Source of the DNA: Bacillus glycinifermentans | GTDB lineage: Bacteria > Bacillota > Bacilli > Bacillales > Bacillaceae | Assembly: GCF_001042475.2 (NCBI RefSeq) | Contig: NZ_LECW02000036.1 | Location: 1-64,000, forward strand | Length of the DNA stretch: 64,000 bases | Direction: 5' to 3' | Shown here: piece after piece, positions 15,362 to 28,385 of the stretch | How the letters are laid out: every line of letters begins with the position of its first letter | Position numbering within the stretch: the first letter of the stretch is position 1 | The notes under the pieces: model-generated | Told to the model about the DNA's origin: nothing | Databases searched by the model: none | The model's input: the letters and a program-made list of their open reading frames with translations, nothing else | Program-made: the position numbers and the translations under genes

Positions 15362-16180
15362 ATGACAAGAAGAAAAAACATATTTCCCGGTTTTGGAATC
15401 AGCTTGGGCATTACGATGGCCTATCTTGGCATCATCGTCCTGATTCCGTTAACGATGGTATTTATGAAAACAGCCTCAATGGGATTTCTCGATTTTTGGC
15501 AGGCGGTCGCCGAACCGAGAGTTCTCGCCTCGATCCGGCTTACGGTTTTGACAGCTTTGGCGGCCGCCCTTGTCAATGCCGTATTCGGCCTGTTAATCGC
15601 CTGGGTGCTGACCCGCTATACCTTTCCCGGAAAAAAGCTGCTTGACGGGCTTGTCGACCTTCCGTTTGCACTGCCGACCGCGGTCGCGGGGATTGCGCTC
15701 ACATCGCTCTACTCGCCAAACGGATGGATCGGACAATTTTTGCACATGAAAGTCGCTTTTACGCCGCTTGGCATCATCATCGCCCTGGTGTTTATCGGCC
15801 TTCCTTTTATCGTGAGGACGGTGCAGCCGGTGATCGAGAACATCGAGAAAGAAATCGAGGAAGCATCGGCCATTCTCGGGGCGGCTCCGCCGCAGACCTT
15901 TTGGAAGGTGATTTTTCCCCAGCTGCTGCCTTCTGTAATCACGGGGTTTTCTCTGGCGTTTGCCAGGTCCCTCGGCGAATATGGCTCAGTCGTTTTTATC
16001 GCCGGCAATATTCCGTACAAAACGGAAATTGCGCCGCTGATTATCATGACAAAACTTGAGCAATACGATTACAGCGGGGCAACGGCTGTTGCCTGTGTGA
16101 TGCTGATGATTTCGTTCTTTTTATTGTTGATGATCAATCTGTTTCAATGGCGTGTATCAAAGCGGTGGGTAAGGAGTTGA
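15362..16180 (+). CDS. cysT: Sulfate ABC transporter permease CysT/CysU
   Basis: The product (about 272 aa) has six membrane segments and the permease EAA loop EEASAILGAAPPQTFWKVIFPQLLPSVI near residue 175. DLPFALPTAVAGIALTSLYSPNGWIG and SLGEYGSVVFIAGNIP are typical of CysT. The start is uncertain. GGAGGTG at 15327-15333 has no ATG/GTG/TTG at normal distance in this frame (GTG 15332 overlaps it), so I chose ATG 15362, which begins just before the first helix. It forms the membrane channel with CysW. Confidence 0.85.
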   Translation: MTRRKNIFPGFGISLGITMAYLGIIVLIPLTMVFMKTASMGFLDFWQAVAEPRVLASIRLTVLTALAAALVNAVFGLLIAWVLTRYTFPGKKLLDGLVDLPFALPTAVAGIALTSLYSPNGWIGQFLHMKVAFTPLGIIIALVFIGLPFIVRTVQPVIENIEKEIEEASAILGAAPPQTFWKVIFPQLLPSVITGFSLAFARSLGEYGSVVFIAGNIPYKTEIAPLIIMTKLEQYDYSGATAVACVMLMISFFLLLMINLFQWRVSKRWVRS

Positions 16181-16185
16181 CAAAA

Positions 16186-17049
16186 TTGAACGCACAGACG
16201 CACATGCAAAACGCAAGTCAAACGAGTCCATCTTCAGGTGCGAAAACGATGCGGACGTTCTCGATCGCCATCGTCTATCTGTTTTTATCCGTCTTTTTGC
16301 TTATGCCTCTTGCCGCCATTTTTATTAAGGCTTTTGAAAAAGGAGCGGATGTGTATTTCGCATCGATTTCAGATCCGGGCGCTTTGGCGGCCATCAGGTT
16401 GACGCTGCTTGTGCTGGCGATAACGGTGCCGCTTTCTGCCGTATTCGGCATCGCAGCCGCCTGGCTTGTCACAAAATACGACTTTAAAGGGAAAAACATT
16501 CTTGTCACATTGCTCGATTTGCCTTTTGCGGTGTCGCCCGTGATCGCCGGCCTTGTTTTCGTTCTTCTGTTTGGCACAACAGGGCTGTTCGGTCCGTGGC
16601 TGATGGACCACGGTATCAAAATTGTCTATGCCCTGCCTGGAATCGTGTTGGCGACATTGTTCGTGACGCTTCCGTTTGTCGCGCGCGAACTGATCCCTTT
16701 CATGCAAAGCCAGGGATCGGCTGAGGAGGAGGCATCGCTGACCCTCGGGGCGGGGGGCTGGAAAACCTTTTGGTATATCACATTGCCGAACATCAAATGG
16801 GCCCTCTTATACGGCGTGATTTTATGCGGGGCGAGAGCGATCGGCGAATTTGGCGCCGTCTCCGTTGTTTCCGGTCATATTAGAGGCGAGACGAATACCA
16901 TGCCTCTGCACATCGAAATTTTATATAACGAATACCAATTTTCAGCCGCGTTTGCCGTCGCTTCACTAATGTCCATCCTGGCATTAATTACGCTGGTGCT
17001 GAAGAACATACTCGAAAAAAAGACAAAAACGGCAGGAAAAGGAGCTTAG
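16186..17049 (+). CDS. cysW: Sulfate ABC transporter permease CysW
   Basis: The second permease (287 aa) has six membrane segments, the EAA loop EEEASLTLGAGGWKTFWYITLPNIKWAL, and the CysW hallmarks DLPFAVSPVIAGLVFVLLFG and ARAIGEFGAVSVVSGHIRGET. The start is TTG 16186, five bases after the cysT stop, with AAGGAG at 16171-16176 inside the cysT end. The frame is open further up to 16147, but those residues have no family match. It pairs with CysT and is driven by CysA. Confidence 0.85.
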   Translation: MNAQTHMQNASQTSPSSGAKTMRTFSIAIVYLFLSVFLLMPLAAIFIKAFEKGADVYFASISDPGALAAIRLTLLVLAITVPLSAVFGIAAAWLVTKYDFKGKNILVTLLDLPFAVSPVIAGLVFVLLFGTTGLFGPWLMDHGIKIVYALPGIVLATLFVTLPFVARELIPFMQSQGSAEEEASLTLGAGGWKTFWYITLPNIKWALLYGVILCGARAIGEFGAVSVVSGHIRGETNTMPLHIEILYNEYQFSAAFAVASLMSILALITLVLKNILEKKTKTAGKGA

Positions 17050-17055
17050 GTAACA

Positions 17056-18123
17056 ATGGGTATATCAATCAAAAATGTTTCCAAATCGTATGGTGAATTT
17101 CATGTGTTAAAAGATATCAATCTTGAAATCAAAAAAGGGGAGCTGATCTCCTTGTTAGGGCCGTCCGGATCGGGTAAAACGACGCTGCTCAGGATCATCG
17201 CCGGGCTTGAACAAGCTGATCGGGGAAACATTTTGTTTGAAGGGGCTGATCAGACAAACGTACATGTGAAAAACCGCAATGTCGGCTTTGTATTTCAGCA
17301 TTACGCCCTTTTTCGCAATATGACCGTTTTTGAAAATGTGGCCTATGGATTGAAAGTTCGTCCACGGAAAGAAAGGCTTTCGAAAAAAGAAATCAAGCAA
17401 AAGGTCGATGAGCTGCTGAACATCGTCAGGCTGAAAGAATTTGGCGAACGGTATCCTTCCCAGCTTTCAGGCGGACAGAGGCAAAGGGTGGCTCTCGCCC
17501 GCGCCCTTGCCGTCAATCCCCAGGTGCTCCTTCTTGATGAACCGTTCGGCGCCCTTGATGCAAAGGTGAGAAAAGAACTGCGCCGCTGGCTCAGAAAAGT
17601 GCACGACGAGTTTCATATTACGAGCGTTTTTGTCACACATGATCAGGAGGAAGCGCTTGACATCTCAGACCGCGTCGTGATTATGAACAACGGAAGGATC
17701 GAGCAGGTCGGCACGCCTGAGGCCGTGTATGAAATGCCGGAGAACCCGTTCGTGTACGATTTTCTCGGTACGGTCAACCAATTCAAAGGCCGGCTTGACA
17801 GCGGATATATTTACGACGGGAATTTCAAGTTTGAGTTGCCGGGAGATGTGAAAACCGTAAAGACTGCTGCCAATGGTATCGGGTTTGCCAGGCCGCACCA
17901 CTTTATTGTCGAAAAAACGCCGGACCATGACAGCGGAATTCATTGTACGGCAGAACACATCCGCGCAATCGGGTCGACGGTTCAGCTTGAGCTGAGGAGA
18001 ACCGATACAGGGGATATCATTGAAATCGAATTAACGAAAGATGATTTTTTGAAGCTGCAAATCAAAGTAGGCGAGGATTTGTACGTCCGGCCTAAGCAGC
18101 TGAAAGTCTTTTGTTCATCGTAA
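17056..18123 (+). CDS. cysA: Sulfate/thiosulfate ABC transporter ATPase
   Basis: The ATPase subunit (355 aa) has Walker [10 protein letters not shown] (about 37-45), the Q-loop VFQHYALF, signature [15 protein letters not shown], Walker [15 protein letters not shown] and switch [10 protein letters not shown]. The C-terminal part (about 235-350) is a regulatory TOBE-like domain ([12 protein letters not shown]…[18 protein letters not shown]). It powers CysT/CysW. It is the last gene of the operon and is followed by a strong hairpin. Confidence 0.9.
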   Translation: MGISIKNVSKSYGEFHVLKDINLEIKKGELISLLGPSGSGKTTLLRIIAGLEQADRGNILFEGADQTNVHVKNRNVGFVFQHYALFRNMTVFENVAYGLKVRPRKERLSKKEIKQKVDELLNIVRLKEFGERYPSQLSGGQRQRVALARALAVNPQVLLLDEPFGALDAKVRKELRRWLRKVHDEFHITSVFVTHDQEEALDISDRVVIMNNGRIEQVGTPEAVYEMPENPFVYDFLGTVNQFKGRLDSGYIYDGNFKFELPGDVKTVKTAANGIGFARPHHFIVEKTPDHDSGIHCTAEHIRAIGSTVQLELRRTDTGDIIEIELTKDDFLKLQIKVGEDLYVRPKQLKVFCSS

Positions 18124-18132
18124 AAACGGGTG

Positions 18133-18157
18133 ATGGGAGCTTTTAGCTCCCATTTTT
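18133..18157 (+). terminator. Terminator of the sulfate operon
   Basis: ATGGGAGC and GCTCCCAT form a perfect 8-bp stem with a 5-nt loop, followed by TTTT. Confidence 0.9.
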
Positions 18158-18226
18158 CGGCATTCAGAAAGAAGGATTTATCAAACAGGAAGCGAAATAT
18201 ACAAAATCAGACTCTGTTCCACAAAA

Positions 18227-18240
18227 TGTAAGCGTTTTCT
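18227..18240 (+). promoter_or_regulatory. cre site before yesL
   Basis: TGTAAGCGTTTTCT matches the CcpA box TGWAARCGYTWNCW at every position. It lies 19 bases before the yesL start codon, a position suited to carbon catabolite repression of the yes operon. Confidence 0.8.
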
Positions 18241-18259
18241 GTAAAAGGGGAGGGTTATT

Positions 18260-18889
18260 ATGATTCACGTGTTGTCGAACGGATTTTACCGCTTTTCTGA
18301 GTGGGTGATGAGGCTTGCGCTTCTGAATATGCTGTGGATCGGTTTTTCAGCGGCGGGATTGCTCGTATTCGGGCTTGCTCCGGCGACTTGCGCCATGTTT
18401 GCCGTGACGAGAAAATGGGCGATAGGCAATACGGATATCCCCGTTTTTCAGACGTTTTATACAGAATTTAAAAAAGGGTGGGGGAGATCGGTCATACTCG
18501 GTCTGATCCTGTCCCTTACCGCTCTTTTATTGTACGTCGATTTTCGAATCGCCGCCGTCTATTTTCGCGATCAGCCTGCCGTTATAAGCTTATTCATCAG
18601 CCTTTTTATCATATATGCCATCATCCTCTCCTACATTTTCCCGATCTATGTCCACTATGAGATGAACCAGATCGAAGCGCTGAAATACAGCTTCATGATC
18701 GGTTTTGCCCGCCCGCTCGTCTCTTTTTTGATGATCGTAAGCGCGATCGGCTTCGTGCTGCTCAGCTTATTTCATGTCACATTTCTCTTATTTTTCAGCG
18801 GCAGCGCTTTAAGCCTCGTATTGACAAAACTGGCGTTTCGCGCTTTCCGCGCGCTTGACGTCCGCCATGAGACGTTCATGCGCGAATGA
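18260..18889 (+). CDS. yesL: DUF624 membrane protein YesL
   Basis: This membrane protein (209 aa) has five or six hydrophobic segments and the DUF624 features LNMLWIGFSAAGLLVFGLAPATCAMFAVTRKW near the N-terminus and IFPIYVHYEMNQIEALKYSFMIGFARP in the second half. Proteins of this family accompany bacterial polysaccharide ABC importers; the molecular role is not established. It opens the yes cluster as in B. subtilis, and a second copy (yesV) lies at 29793. The ribosome site AAAAGGGGAGGG is at 18243-18254. Confidence 0.85.
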   Translation: MIHVLSNGFYRFSEWVMRLALLNMLWIGFSAAGLLVFGLAPATCAMFAVTRKWAIGNTDIPVFQTFYTEFKKGWGRSVILGLILSLTALLLYVDFRIAAVYFRDQPAVISLFISLFIIYAIILSYIFPIYVHYEMNQIEALKYSFMIGFARPLVSFLMIVSAIGFVLLSLFHVTFLLFFSGSALSLVLTKLAFRAFRALDVRHETFMRE

Positions 18890-18904
18890 AGGTGCTAAAG
18901 GCCA

Positions 18905-20640
18905 GTGAACCGGTTGCAGCATTTGAAAATTAAAGATCAGTTGTTTATTCTCATTTCCTTCATCATGGCGATTTCGCTGATTTTGATGTTGAGCGGCGTT
19001 CAGTACGCTTTCCATATGTATGATCAGCAAATTTACCGGAAATCGTCGCAAGTTTTGATGATGTCGTCAAAGAGCATTGAAGATGAGCTGAAAAAGATCG
19101 AAGACGTGTCATATCAAATCGCGACAGATCAAAACATTCAAACGAACCTCTTAAAAGCGGGACATGACCAGAACAAATACGGCCGCTACCGGATCAAACG
19201 GGAGATTTGGGATCAGCTTGCCGAATATACGGGATCAAAGCGGTACATCAAGTCGATCCATTTAGTCGACGCATTTGGAACGGAATACTCGGCCGGGGCA
19301 AACTCCTCTGAAGCGCTAAAACGGCAAATCAGCGGATTGACAAAGCAAGCGGCCCGCCGGAAAGGGGGAAACGTATGGGTGACAAAGCCCGGCGCAAACG
19401 GCGAACTTTTATCGGCCAGGGAAATCCGCTCGTACAAACAGCTGAATTTTAACCATCTGGGAATCGTATTGATCGTGGCCGACTTAAAAGGCATTGTCGC
19501 CGATCTCCCGAAGGATTGGGGGGAAGGCGCAGGAAAGGTTGCCATGTCGGAAGGACGGCACACCTTTTTTTCGGACAGCCCTTTACAAAAAATCGACCCG
19601 CCCCGGTTAACTTCCCGTGATCAAAACGGATATACAATCGTGAAGAATAACGGCCGCCGCTTTTTTATGTCGTATGTCACATCACCGTATGAAAATTGGA
19701 CGTACTGGAGCCTGATTCCCTTTGATGCGATGTTTTCCAAAATTTCTGCGATGAAAGCGATACTCATCTCCCTTTTCATTCTCTTCTTTTTGACAGCCGT
19801 CCTGTTCGGCAGAAAAATCGCCAGAGGCTTGACAAGTCCGATCGAAAAGCTGGTCACCGCGATGAAGCATGTGCAAAACGGCGATTTTAAAACACAGCCG
19901 CTCTTAAAGCCGCCGCCTGAACGCCATGACGAAGTCAGCGTGCTGAACCGGACGTTTATCACGATGGTAGAACGGATCAACGAATTGATCGCAGAAAATT
20001 ACGAAAAGCAGCTGATGATTAAGGAAACGGAATTCAAAGCCCTTCAGGCGCAGATCAATCCCCACTTTTTATACAATACGCTGGAGTCGATCAACTGGCT
20101 GGCCAAGAGGAACGGGCAGCCGAAAATTTCAAAGATGACCGAATCTCTCGGCTTTTTGCTGCGCATTGCGGTCAATATGAAAACAGATGTCTTAACGATT
20201 GAGGAGGAGGCGGACATCGTCCTTCACTACTTCACGATCCAGCAGTTCCGTTTTGAGGAACGGCTGGTGTTTGAAGTGGATGTCGATCCCCTTGTCAAAT
20301 CGTGCCTCGTCCCGAAGCTGATTCTCCAGCCTCTGGCTGAAAATGCGATTACGTATTGCCTTGAGCCTGTCATCGAGCCTTGCCGCATCGCCATCAAGGC
20401 TTTCGCAAAGGACGGCTTCGTATACTTGACCGTGAAAGACAACGGACCAGGCATGGACGAGAATTTTTTGGAACAGGCAAACGATGGGCTCGTGCAAACA
20501 AGGGGCAAAGGCATCGGGCTGCAAAATATCGATGAGCGGATCAAGCTGATGTTCGGCGAAGATTACGGTTTGAACATTTCAAGCGAAAAAAGTAAGGGAA
20601 CAAAGATTACGATCAAAATACCGTTTCGAAGCGGGGTGTG

Positions 20641-20641
<1 letters not shown>
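18905..20641 (+). CDS. yesM: Two-component sensor histidine kinase YesM
   Basis: YesM (578 aa) is a membrane sensor. It has a first helix at about 14-36, an extracellular region (about 37-280) and a second helix at about 284-303. A HAMP linker (SPIEKLVTAMKHVQNGDF), a His_kinase domain with the phospho-acceptor in QAQINPHFLYNTLESINWLAKRN, and an ATPase domain (LILQPLAENAITY, DNGPGMDE, GKGIGLQNIDERIKLMFG) follow. It probably senses an extracellular pectin-derived ligand and phosphorylates YesN. The start is GTG 18905; AAGGTGC at 18890-18896 is a weak ribosome site. It overlaps yesN by one base. Confidence 0.9.
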
Positions 20642-23193
<2,552 letters not shown>

Positions 23194-23219
23194 GCCTTAT
23201 CGTTTAGGAGGATGCAACT

Positions 23220-24113
23220 GTGAAGAAATGGAAAGACAACCTTGCGGGCTATGCCTTTATTTCTCCGTTTATCATCGGATTTCTCTGCTTTACCGTGATT
23301 CCGATGGGCGCATCACTGTTTCTGTCGTTCACGAGCTACGACCTGTTCACGACGCCCAAGTGGGTCGGCTTGGACAATTACAAAACGATGCTGACGGATG
23401 ATGAGAAATACTGGGGCTCCCTGAAAGTGACGTTTACGTACGTGCTCGCGGGCGTGCCGCTGCGGCTGGCATTTGCGCTTTTCATCGCGGTGATCTTAAA
23501 CAGGGCGGAAAAGGGAGTGGGGATTTACCGGACGCTCTTTTACCTCCCCTCGATCATCGGCGGAAGCGTGGCTGTCGCGATTATGTGGCGCAACGTGTTT
23601 GGCAACGACGGTGTGATCAATGCGCTTTTGTTTTTTATCGGAATAGATAAGAAGATCCTTTGGTACCAGGACCCGACGAGTGCTTTGTGGACGTTGATCC
23701 TTTTGTCGGTGTGGCAGTTCGGTTCATCGATGCTGATTTTTCTTGCGGGTCTGAAAAATATTCCGCCGATGTATCAGGAGGCGGCAAGCGTCGATGGCGC
23801 AAACAGAATACAGCGGTTTTTCCTGATTACGCTGCCGCTGCTCAGCCCGATCATTTTTTTCAATCTCGTCATGCAGACGATTTCCGCGTTCATGACTTTT
23901 ACGCCGGCCTACATCATTTCGAAGGGCGAAGGCGGCCCGCTTGACGGGACGCTGCTTTATTCCCTGTATTTGTTCCAGCGGGCCTTCAACTTTTTCCAAA
24001 TGGGCTATGCCTCTGCAATGGCATGGGTAATGCTCATTCTGATCGGGCTTGTGACTTTCATTTTATTTAAAACATCTTCGCTGTGGGTGCATTACGAATC
24101 AAAGGAGGGATGA
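23220..24113 (+). CDS. yesP: Rhamnogalacturonan ABC transporter permease YesP
   Basis: This is a MalF-type permease (297 aa) with six hydrophobic segments. FISPFIIGFLCFTVIPMGASLFLSFTSYD comes first, the EAA loop is YQEAASVDGANRIQRFFLITLPLLSPIIFFN, and the end is a typical LFKTSSLWVHYE tail. With YesQ it forms the channel for oligosaccharides delivered by YesO. The start is GTG 23220 with AGGAGG at 23207-23212. No ATPase gene lies in the cluster, so, as in B. subtilis, a shared MsmX-type ATPase elsewhere must power it. Confidence 0.9.
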   Translation: MKKWKDNLAGYAFISPFIIGFLCFTVIPMGASLFLSFTSYDLFTTPKWVGLDNYKTMLTDDEKYWGSLKVTFTYVLAGVPLRLAFALFIAVILNRAEKGVGIYRTLFYLPSIIGGSVAVAIMWRNVFGNDGVINALLFFIGIDKKILWYQDPTSALWTLILLSVWQFGSSMLIFLAGLKNIPPMYQEAASVDGANRIQRFFLITLPLLSPIIFFNLVMQTISAFMTFTPAYIISKGEGGPLDGTLLYSLYLFQRAFNFFQMGYASAMAWVMLILIGLVTFILFKTSSLWVHYESKEG

Positions 24114-24116
24114 TGG

Positions 24117-24998
24117 ATGGAGCCGGCAAAGGAAATGGCAAGAGAGGCTATTCTGCTTCCGGCCGGGAAGGGAAGAACGGGCCGGATCGTCTTTCATATT
24201 CTGACGGGAGGCCTTGCCCTTATTTTGCTGTATCCGGTTATTTGGCTTTTGGTCAGCTCGTTTAAAGAAAGCGCGAGCATTTTCGCGACATCGCATTCTC
24301 TGATCCCCGATCCGTTTGTGATTTCCAATTATGCAGAAGGGTGGAAAGGGATCGCCGGACAGCCGTTTATTACATTTATCAAAAATTCGCTGATCATCGT
24401 CGGATTATCGACAATCGGTGCCGTTTCTTCTTCTGCGGTCATCGCTTATGGATTCGCGCGCATTCCGTTTAAGGGAAAGGCGTTTTGGTTTGCCTGCATG
24501 ATGGTGACGATGATGCTGCCCCACGAAGTGCTGATGATTCCGCAGTACATCATCTTTGCGAAGCTTGATTGGCTCAATTCATTCAAACCGATCGTCATTC
24601 CTCAGTTTTTCGGGCACGCGTTTTTCATCTTTTTGATGATCCAGTTTATCAGAACGATTCCCGTTGAACTCGACGAAGCGGCAAGAATCGACGGCTGCAG
24701 CCGTTTCGTGATCTTTTTCAGGGTGATTCTGCCGCTGATCGCCCCGGCGCTTTCGACATCTGCGATTTTTTCATTTTATTGGAAGTGGGAGGAGCTGATC
24801 AATCCGGTCCTTTATTTGAACAAACCGGAGCTTTATCCTGTTTCGCTGGCGCTGAAGCTGTTTTTAGACACGGAAACGGCGTCGAACTGGGGAGCGATGT
24901 TTGCGATGTCGGTCGTCTCGCTTTTGCCCGTCATTCTCGTGTTTTTTCTGTTCCAAAAATCGATCGTTCAAGGGATCAGCATGAGCGGATTAAAATAA
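24117..24998 (+). CDS. yesQ: Rhamnogalacturonan ABC transporter permease YesQ
   Basis: This MalG-type permease (293 aa) has six hydrophobic segments and the EAA loop [45 protein letters not shown] is the standard C-terminus of this group. ATG 24117 lies four bases after the yesP stop, with AAAGGAGGG at 24101-24109. It partners YesP. Confidence 0.9.
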   Translation: MEPAKEMAREAILLPAGKGRTGRIVFHILTGGLALILLYPVIWLLVSSFKESASIFATSHSLIPDPFVISNYAEGWKGIAGQPFITFIKNSLIIVGLSTIGAVSSSAVIAYGFARIPFKGKAFWFACMMVTMMLPHEVLMIPQYIIFAKLDWLNSFKPIVIPQFFGHAFFIFLMIQFIRTIPVELDEAARIDGCSRFVIFFRVILPLIAPALSTSAIFSFYWKWEELINPVLYLNKPELYPVSLALKLFLDTETASNWGAMFAMSVVSLLPVILVFFLFQKSIVQGISMSGLK

Positions 24999-25016
24999 AA
25001 AAGGGGAGAGATATGT

Positions 25017-26051
25017 ATGCCGAAGCTCGTTTTTGATGAAGAAAAGCTGTATGAAATTATCGATCGAATCGTCAAGCGGACGTTCGAAATGGATTTTGAA
25101 TGGGACTGGCCCGGAGGTGTTGCGTTTTACGGCGTGGCTGAAGCGTATGAAGCCACGAAAAATGAAGAATATCTTCGCCTTCTGAAAGAATGGATCGATG
25201 AAAGGCTTGAAGACGGCCTGCCGAAGCTTTCGGTCAACGGCGTCTCAATCGGGCACACGCTTTTGTCCTTATATGAAGCAACCGGTGATGACCGCTATCT
25301 TGATACCGCAAAGCAGATGGCCGATTACGTTCTTCATGAAGCACCAAGGTTTGCCGACGGCATTCTGCAGCACACCGTTAACTCGGAAAAACATGTGTTT
25401 CCTGAACAGGCATGGGTCGATACGATGATGATGGCCGGGCTGTTTTTGCTTAGAATCGGAAGGCTTGCGGGGAATGATGACTATTTCGAAGACGGTCTCA
25501 GACAGTTTCACGGCCATGAAGAATTTTTGCAGGATATGGACACGAACTTGTATTATCACGCGTGGGATCATCAGGCAAAACACAATCTGTCAGGGGTGTT
25601 TTGGGCGAGGGGAAACGGCTGGGCCGCGCTGACGATGGCCAAGGCGCTGCCGCTGATTGATGTGACACACCCGTCTTATATGATCATTGACGGTTCGCTC
25701 AGGGATCTGTTGAGCGCGCTCGCGAGGCTCCAGCATTCTTCCGGATTGTGGCATACGGTGCTGACAGACCCCGATTCTTATCTTGAGGTCTCAGGTTCGG
25801 CGGGAATTGCTGCAGGTCTTCTTGCAAAGGGGTCTTTATATCACAAATACATTCAAAAATCCTTGACCGCAATTACAGAAGCAGTCCGCGAAGACGGCAG
25901 GGTCGAGCGCGTTTCCGCCGGAACCGCGGTGATGCCCGATGCCGGGGGCTATAAAGATGTTCCGTTTAAACGGATTCAAGGCTGGGGCCAGGGGCTTGTG
26001 CTGACCTTTTTGGCCGATGTCGTCCGTTCCAAATCGCGCGTATTTCAATAA
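25017..26051 (+). CDS. yesR: Unsaturated rhamnogalacturonyl hydrolase, GH105
   Basis: YesR (344 aa, the usual length) removes the unsaturated galacturonyl residue left at the non-reducing end of fragments made by rhamnogalacturonan lyases. It acts in the cytoplasm, and no signal peptide is present. GH105 motifs are FEWDWPGGVAFYGVAEAYEAT near residue 30, the catalytic Asp in AWVDTMMMAGLFLLRIG near residue 140, and FWARGNGWAALTMAKAL. It is the next gene in the transporter operon, so uptake and first trimming are co-expressed. Confidence 0.92.
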   Translation: MPKLVFDEEKLYEIIDRIVKRTFEMDFEWDWPGGVAFYGVAEAYEATKNEEYLRLLKEWIDERLEDGLPKLSVNGVSIGHTLLSLYEATGDDRYLDTAKQMADYVLHEAPRFADGILQHTVNSEKHVFPEQAWVDTMMMAGLFLLRIGRLAGNDDYFEDGLRQFHGHEEFLQDMDTNLYYHAWDHQAKHNLSGVFWARGNGWAALTMAKALPLIDVTHPSYMIIDGSLRDLLSALARLQHSSGLWHTVLTDPDSYLEVSGSAGIAAGLLAKGSLYHKYIQKSLTAITEAVREDGRVERVSAGTAVMPDAGGYKDVPFKRIQGWGQGLVLTFLADVVRSKSRVFQ

Positions 26052-26089
26052 AGAAACATTCTGTTTTAGATCGCAGTGGGGGGATGGGG

Positions 26090-28372
26090 ATGAAAAAGCT
26101 GCATCAAAGACATGTTTCACGGCGAAAGGGAACCTATTTTAAAAAGAGCTTTGTATTGATATTGCTGATTGCGTGCATTCCCGGCCTGCTGACGGGAGCA
26201 GGCATCTATTTTTTCTCGGCGGCGAAGATTGAAAAGGAGCTTCAGCATCTGCATGAAAGCCAGGTCGAACGGCAGATCAGCCAGATCGATGACAAGCTTG
26301 AAGGCCTTGAGATCATGCTTTCCCAGCTCGCCTATGATACGCGGCTGATGAACGGCCTGGCCCGCGCCGATTTGCAAAAAGACTTTCAAACGACATACCG
26401 GCTGTCAAAATCGCTGTTTTTGCTTCAGGATCAAAATCCGCTGATCGAGCGGGTCGAGTTGTTCATTGAAGACGCAGAGCCGCTCTTGTTAAGTCCGGAA
26501 TACAGCGGAATTACCGACAAAAAAGCGTTAAAAGTTTACGATTCGCTGCTGACAGGGAGTCAAAATGTCTATTGGAAAGAACAGGGCAACAGCTCTTCAG
26601 GCATGACCCTCATCCACAAAATTCCCGGAGGGATCTCAAAACCGTTCGGCGCCCTGATTGTTACGCTTGACAGAAAGGAAATGAAGCATCTGCTTGAAAG
26701 CCTTTCGCCTTATTCAGAGGGAACGGCTCTGCTTTTCAACCGAAAGCAGCAAAAGGAGAGCGGTGAACGCACATTTGAAAGCGTTTTAAAAGAACGGGTC
26801 GAACGGGAGACGCGCAAACAAGGTTCATTTGTCATGAAGTGGAAGGATGGGACATATTCCGTGTCTTACGGACAAATGGCCCGGCTCGACCAGAAATGGA
26901 CCTATGTCTCCGCATCGCCGATGTCGGCGATTACGGCTCCTGTATTGTTTTTGTCGAAACTCGTCGCATCGGTCAGTGCACTGGGAATCGTGCTGGCGGC
27001 ATTGCTGACGTGGTATGCCTCAAACAAAATCTACTCGCCTGTTGCAAGGCTTATTCAGCTTTGCTCAGGTGAAGAGAAAAAAAGGATTCACCGCGACGAA
27101 TTTCATTGGCTCGAAAAACGCTGGAACGACATGTCGAAAGAGAGCGGAAGGCTGAGAAGCCAGGTCATGAAACAGACATCTGAAGCGGCAAACGGATTTA
27201 TCCAGCGGCTGCTTCACGGGCACTTTGCAGGCGAATCAGAGGAAGGCTTGAAAAAGCGCTTGAAAGCCTGCGGCTGGAATGTGGAAAACGGGGTGTTTAT
27301 CATCGCCGATATTCAGCTGACAGGGCTGTACGACGGAAGCAGTTCTTTTTCAGAGAAGGACGAAAGCCTCGCCGGTTTTATGCTTGGCAATATCACAGGC
27401 GAACTTGCGGAAAAAACGTGCAGCCGCATCTATATTTCAGGAGTACGATCGTTATCGCTTGTGCTGCTTTTGATGCAAAGCCGGAAGGCGGATATTCGGA
27501 AAAGCATTTGCGAATTGGTCCGCGAACTGACGGAGACGGTTCACGCATTTTGCGGACTGAACGTCACCGCGACGATCTCGAAGCCTGCTGCCGTGCTGAA
27601 AGACATTCCGGCCAAATATGAAGAGGTGAAAGCAGGGAAACGGTACAGGCAATTTGAAAATTCGAGCCAGATCATTGACCTGAACAGGCGGGAAGATATG
27701 CTTCCAGGCGAGTCTTATTATCCGTTCTCCTTGGAACGGGAGGTCATTCAAGCCATTCGTCTTGAGGAGAAGGTGAAGGCCGAAAACTTGATCGCCCGTT
27801 TTATCCAGGAGTTGTCTGAAAAGGGAAAGACGGAAATCCGCATTCAGCCTGCAATGATTCAATTGTTTGCGAAAATCCAGGAGGAGATTCTCCATTCCGG
27901 CCTTCACCCTAATGAATTGTTTAATCAGCAACATTTGATTCGGGAGCTGTCGGATATCAGGGAGCCGTCCAGAGCCGTCGCCTGGATGATGGAGCGCGTT
28001 GTCAGCCCGTACCTGAAAGAGCTTGAAGGAAGAAAAAACAGGCAGCAAAAACGGCTTGTCGAACGGGTGCTGGCGATGATTCACGAAAATTACATGAACG
28101 ACATCTCGCTTGAAAGCTGCGCCGATCTGGCGGGAACGAATTCGTATACATTGAGCAAGGCATTCAAACAAGTAACAGGAATTAATTTTATCGACTATGT
28201 GACGAAGATGCGGATTGAAAAAGCGAAAAAGCTGCTGCTTGAGACGAATAAAAAAATCCATGACGTTTCTGAGGAAGTCGGCTACAGACACAGCTATTTC
28301 AACCGGATTTTTAAAAAGCAGGTCGGGATTCCGCCGAGCCGATACAGACAGATTCATCAGGAATCGTCGTGA
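26090..28372 (+). CDS. yesS: AraC-family membrane-linked regulator YesS
   Basis: YesS (760 aa) has a membrane helix at about 16-38, an extracellular sensor region, a second helix at about 284-308 and a long cytoplasmic part. It ends in two helix-turn-helix motifs (ISLESCADLAGTNSYTLSKAFKQVTGINFIDYV, IHDVSEEVGYRHSYFNRIFKKQVGIPPSRYR). It acts like a one-component fusion of sensor and AraC regulator and in B. subtilis is linked to pectin/rhamnogalacturonan gene control. ATG 26090 is preferred to ATG 26084, which abuts the GGGGGG ribosome site. It sits between the hydrolase and esterase genes of the same strand. Confidence 0.88.
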   Translation: MKKLHQRHVSRRKGTYFKKSFVLILLIACIPGLLTGAGIYFFSAAKIEKELQHLHESQVERQISQIDDKLEGLEIMLSQLAYDTRLMNGLARADLQKDFQTTYRLSKSLFLLQDQNPLIERVELFIEDAEPLLLSPEYSGITDKKALKVYDSLLTGSQNVYWKEQGNSSSGMTLIHKIPGGISKPFGALIVTLDRKEMKHLLESLSPYSEGTALLFNRKQQKESGERTFESVLKERVERETRKQGSFVMKWKDGTYSVSYGQMARLDQKWTYVSASPMSAITAPVLFLSKLVASVSALGIVLAALLTWYASNKIYSPVARLIQLCSGEEKKRIHRDEFHWLEKRWNDMSKESGRLRSQVMKQTSEAANGFIQRLLHGHFAGESEEGLKKRLKACGWNVENGVFIIADIQLTGLYDGSSSFSEKDESLAGFMLGNITGELAEKTCSRIYISGVRSLSLVLLLMQSRKADIRKSICELVRELTETVHAFCGLNVTATISKPAAVLKDIPAKYEEVKAGKRYRQFENSSQIIDLNRREDMLPGESYYPFSLEREVIQAIRLEEKVKAENLIARFIQELSEKGKTEIRIQPAMIQLFAKIQEEILHSGLHPNELFNQQHLIRELSDIREPSRAVAWMMERVVSPYLKELEGRKNRQQKRLVERVLAMIHENYMNDISLESCADLAGTNSYTLSKAFKQVTGINFIDYVTKMRIEKAKKLLLETNKKIHDVSEEVGYRHSYFNRIFKKQVGIPPSRYRQIHQESS

Positions 28373-28385
28373 AAGGGGAGTGCAT

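Noticed and set aside
27452..28357. Long open frame on the minus strand opposite yesS
   Set aside because: It has no ribosome site or family motif, and its composition is that of an antisense shadow of the well-supported yesS frame.
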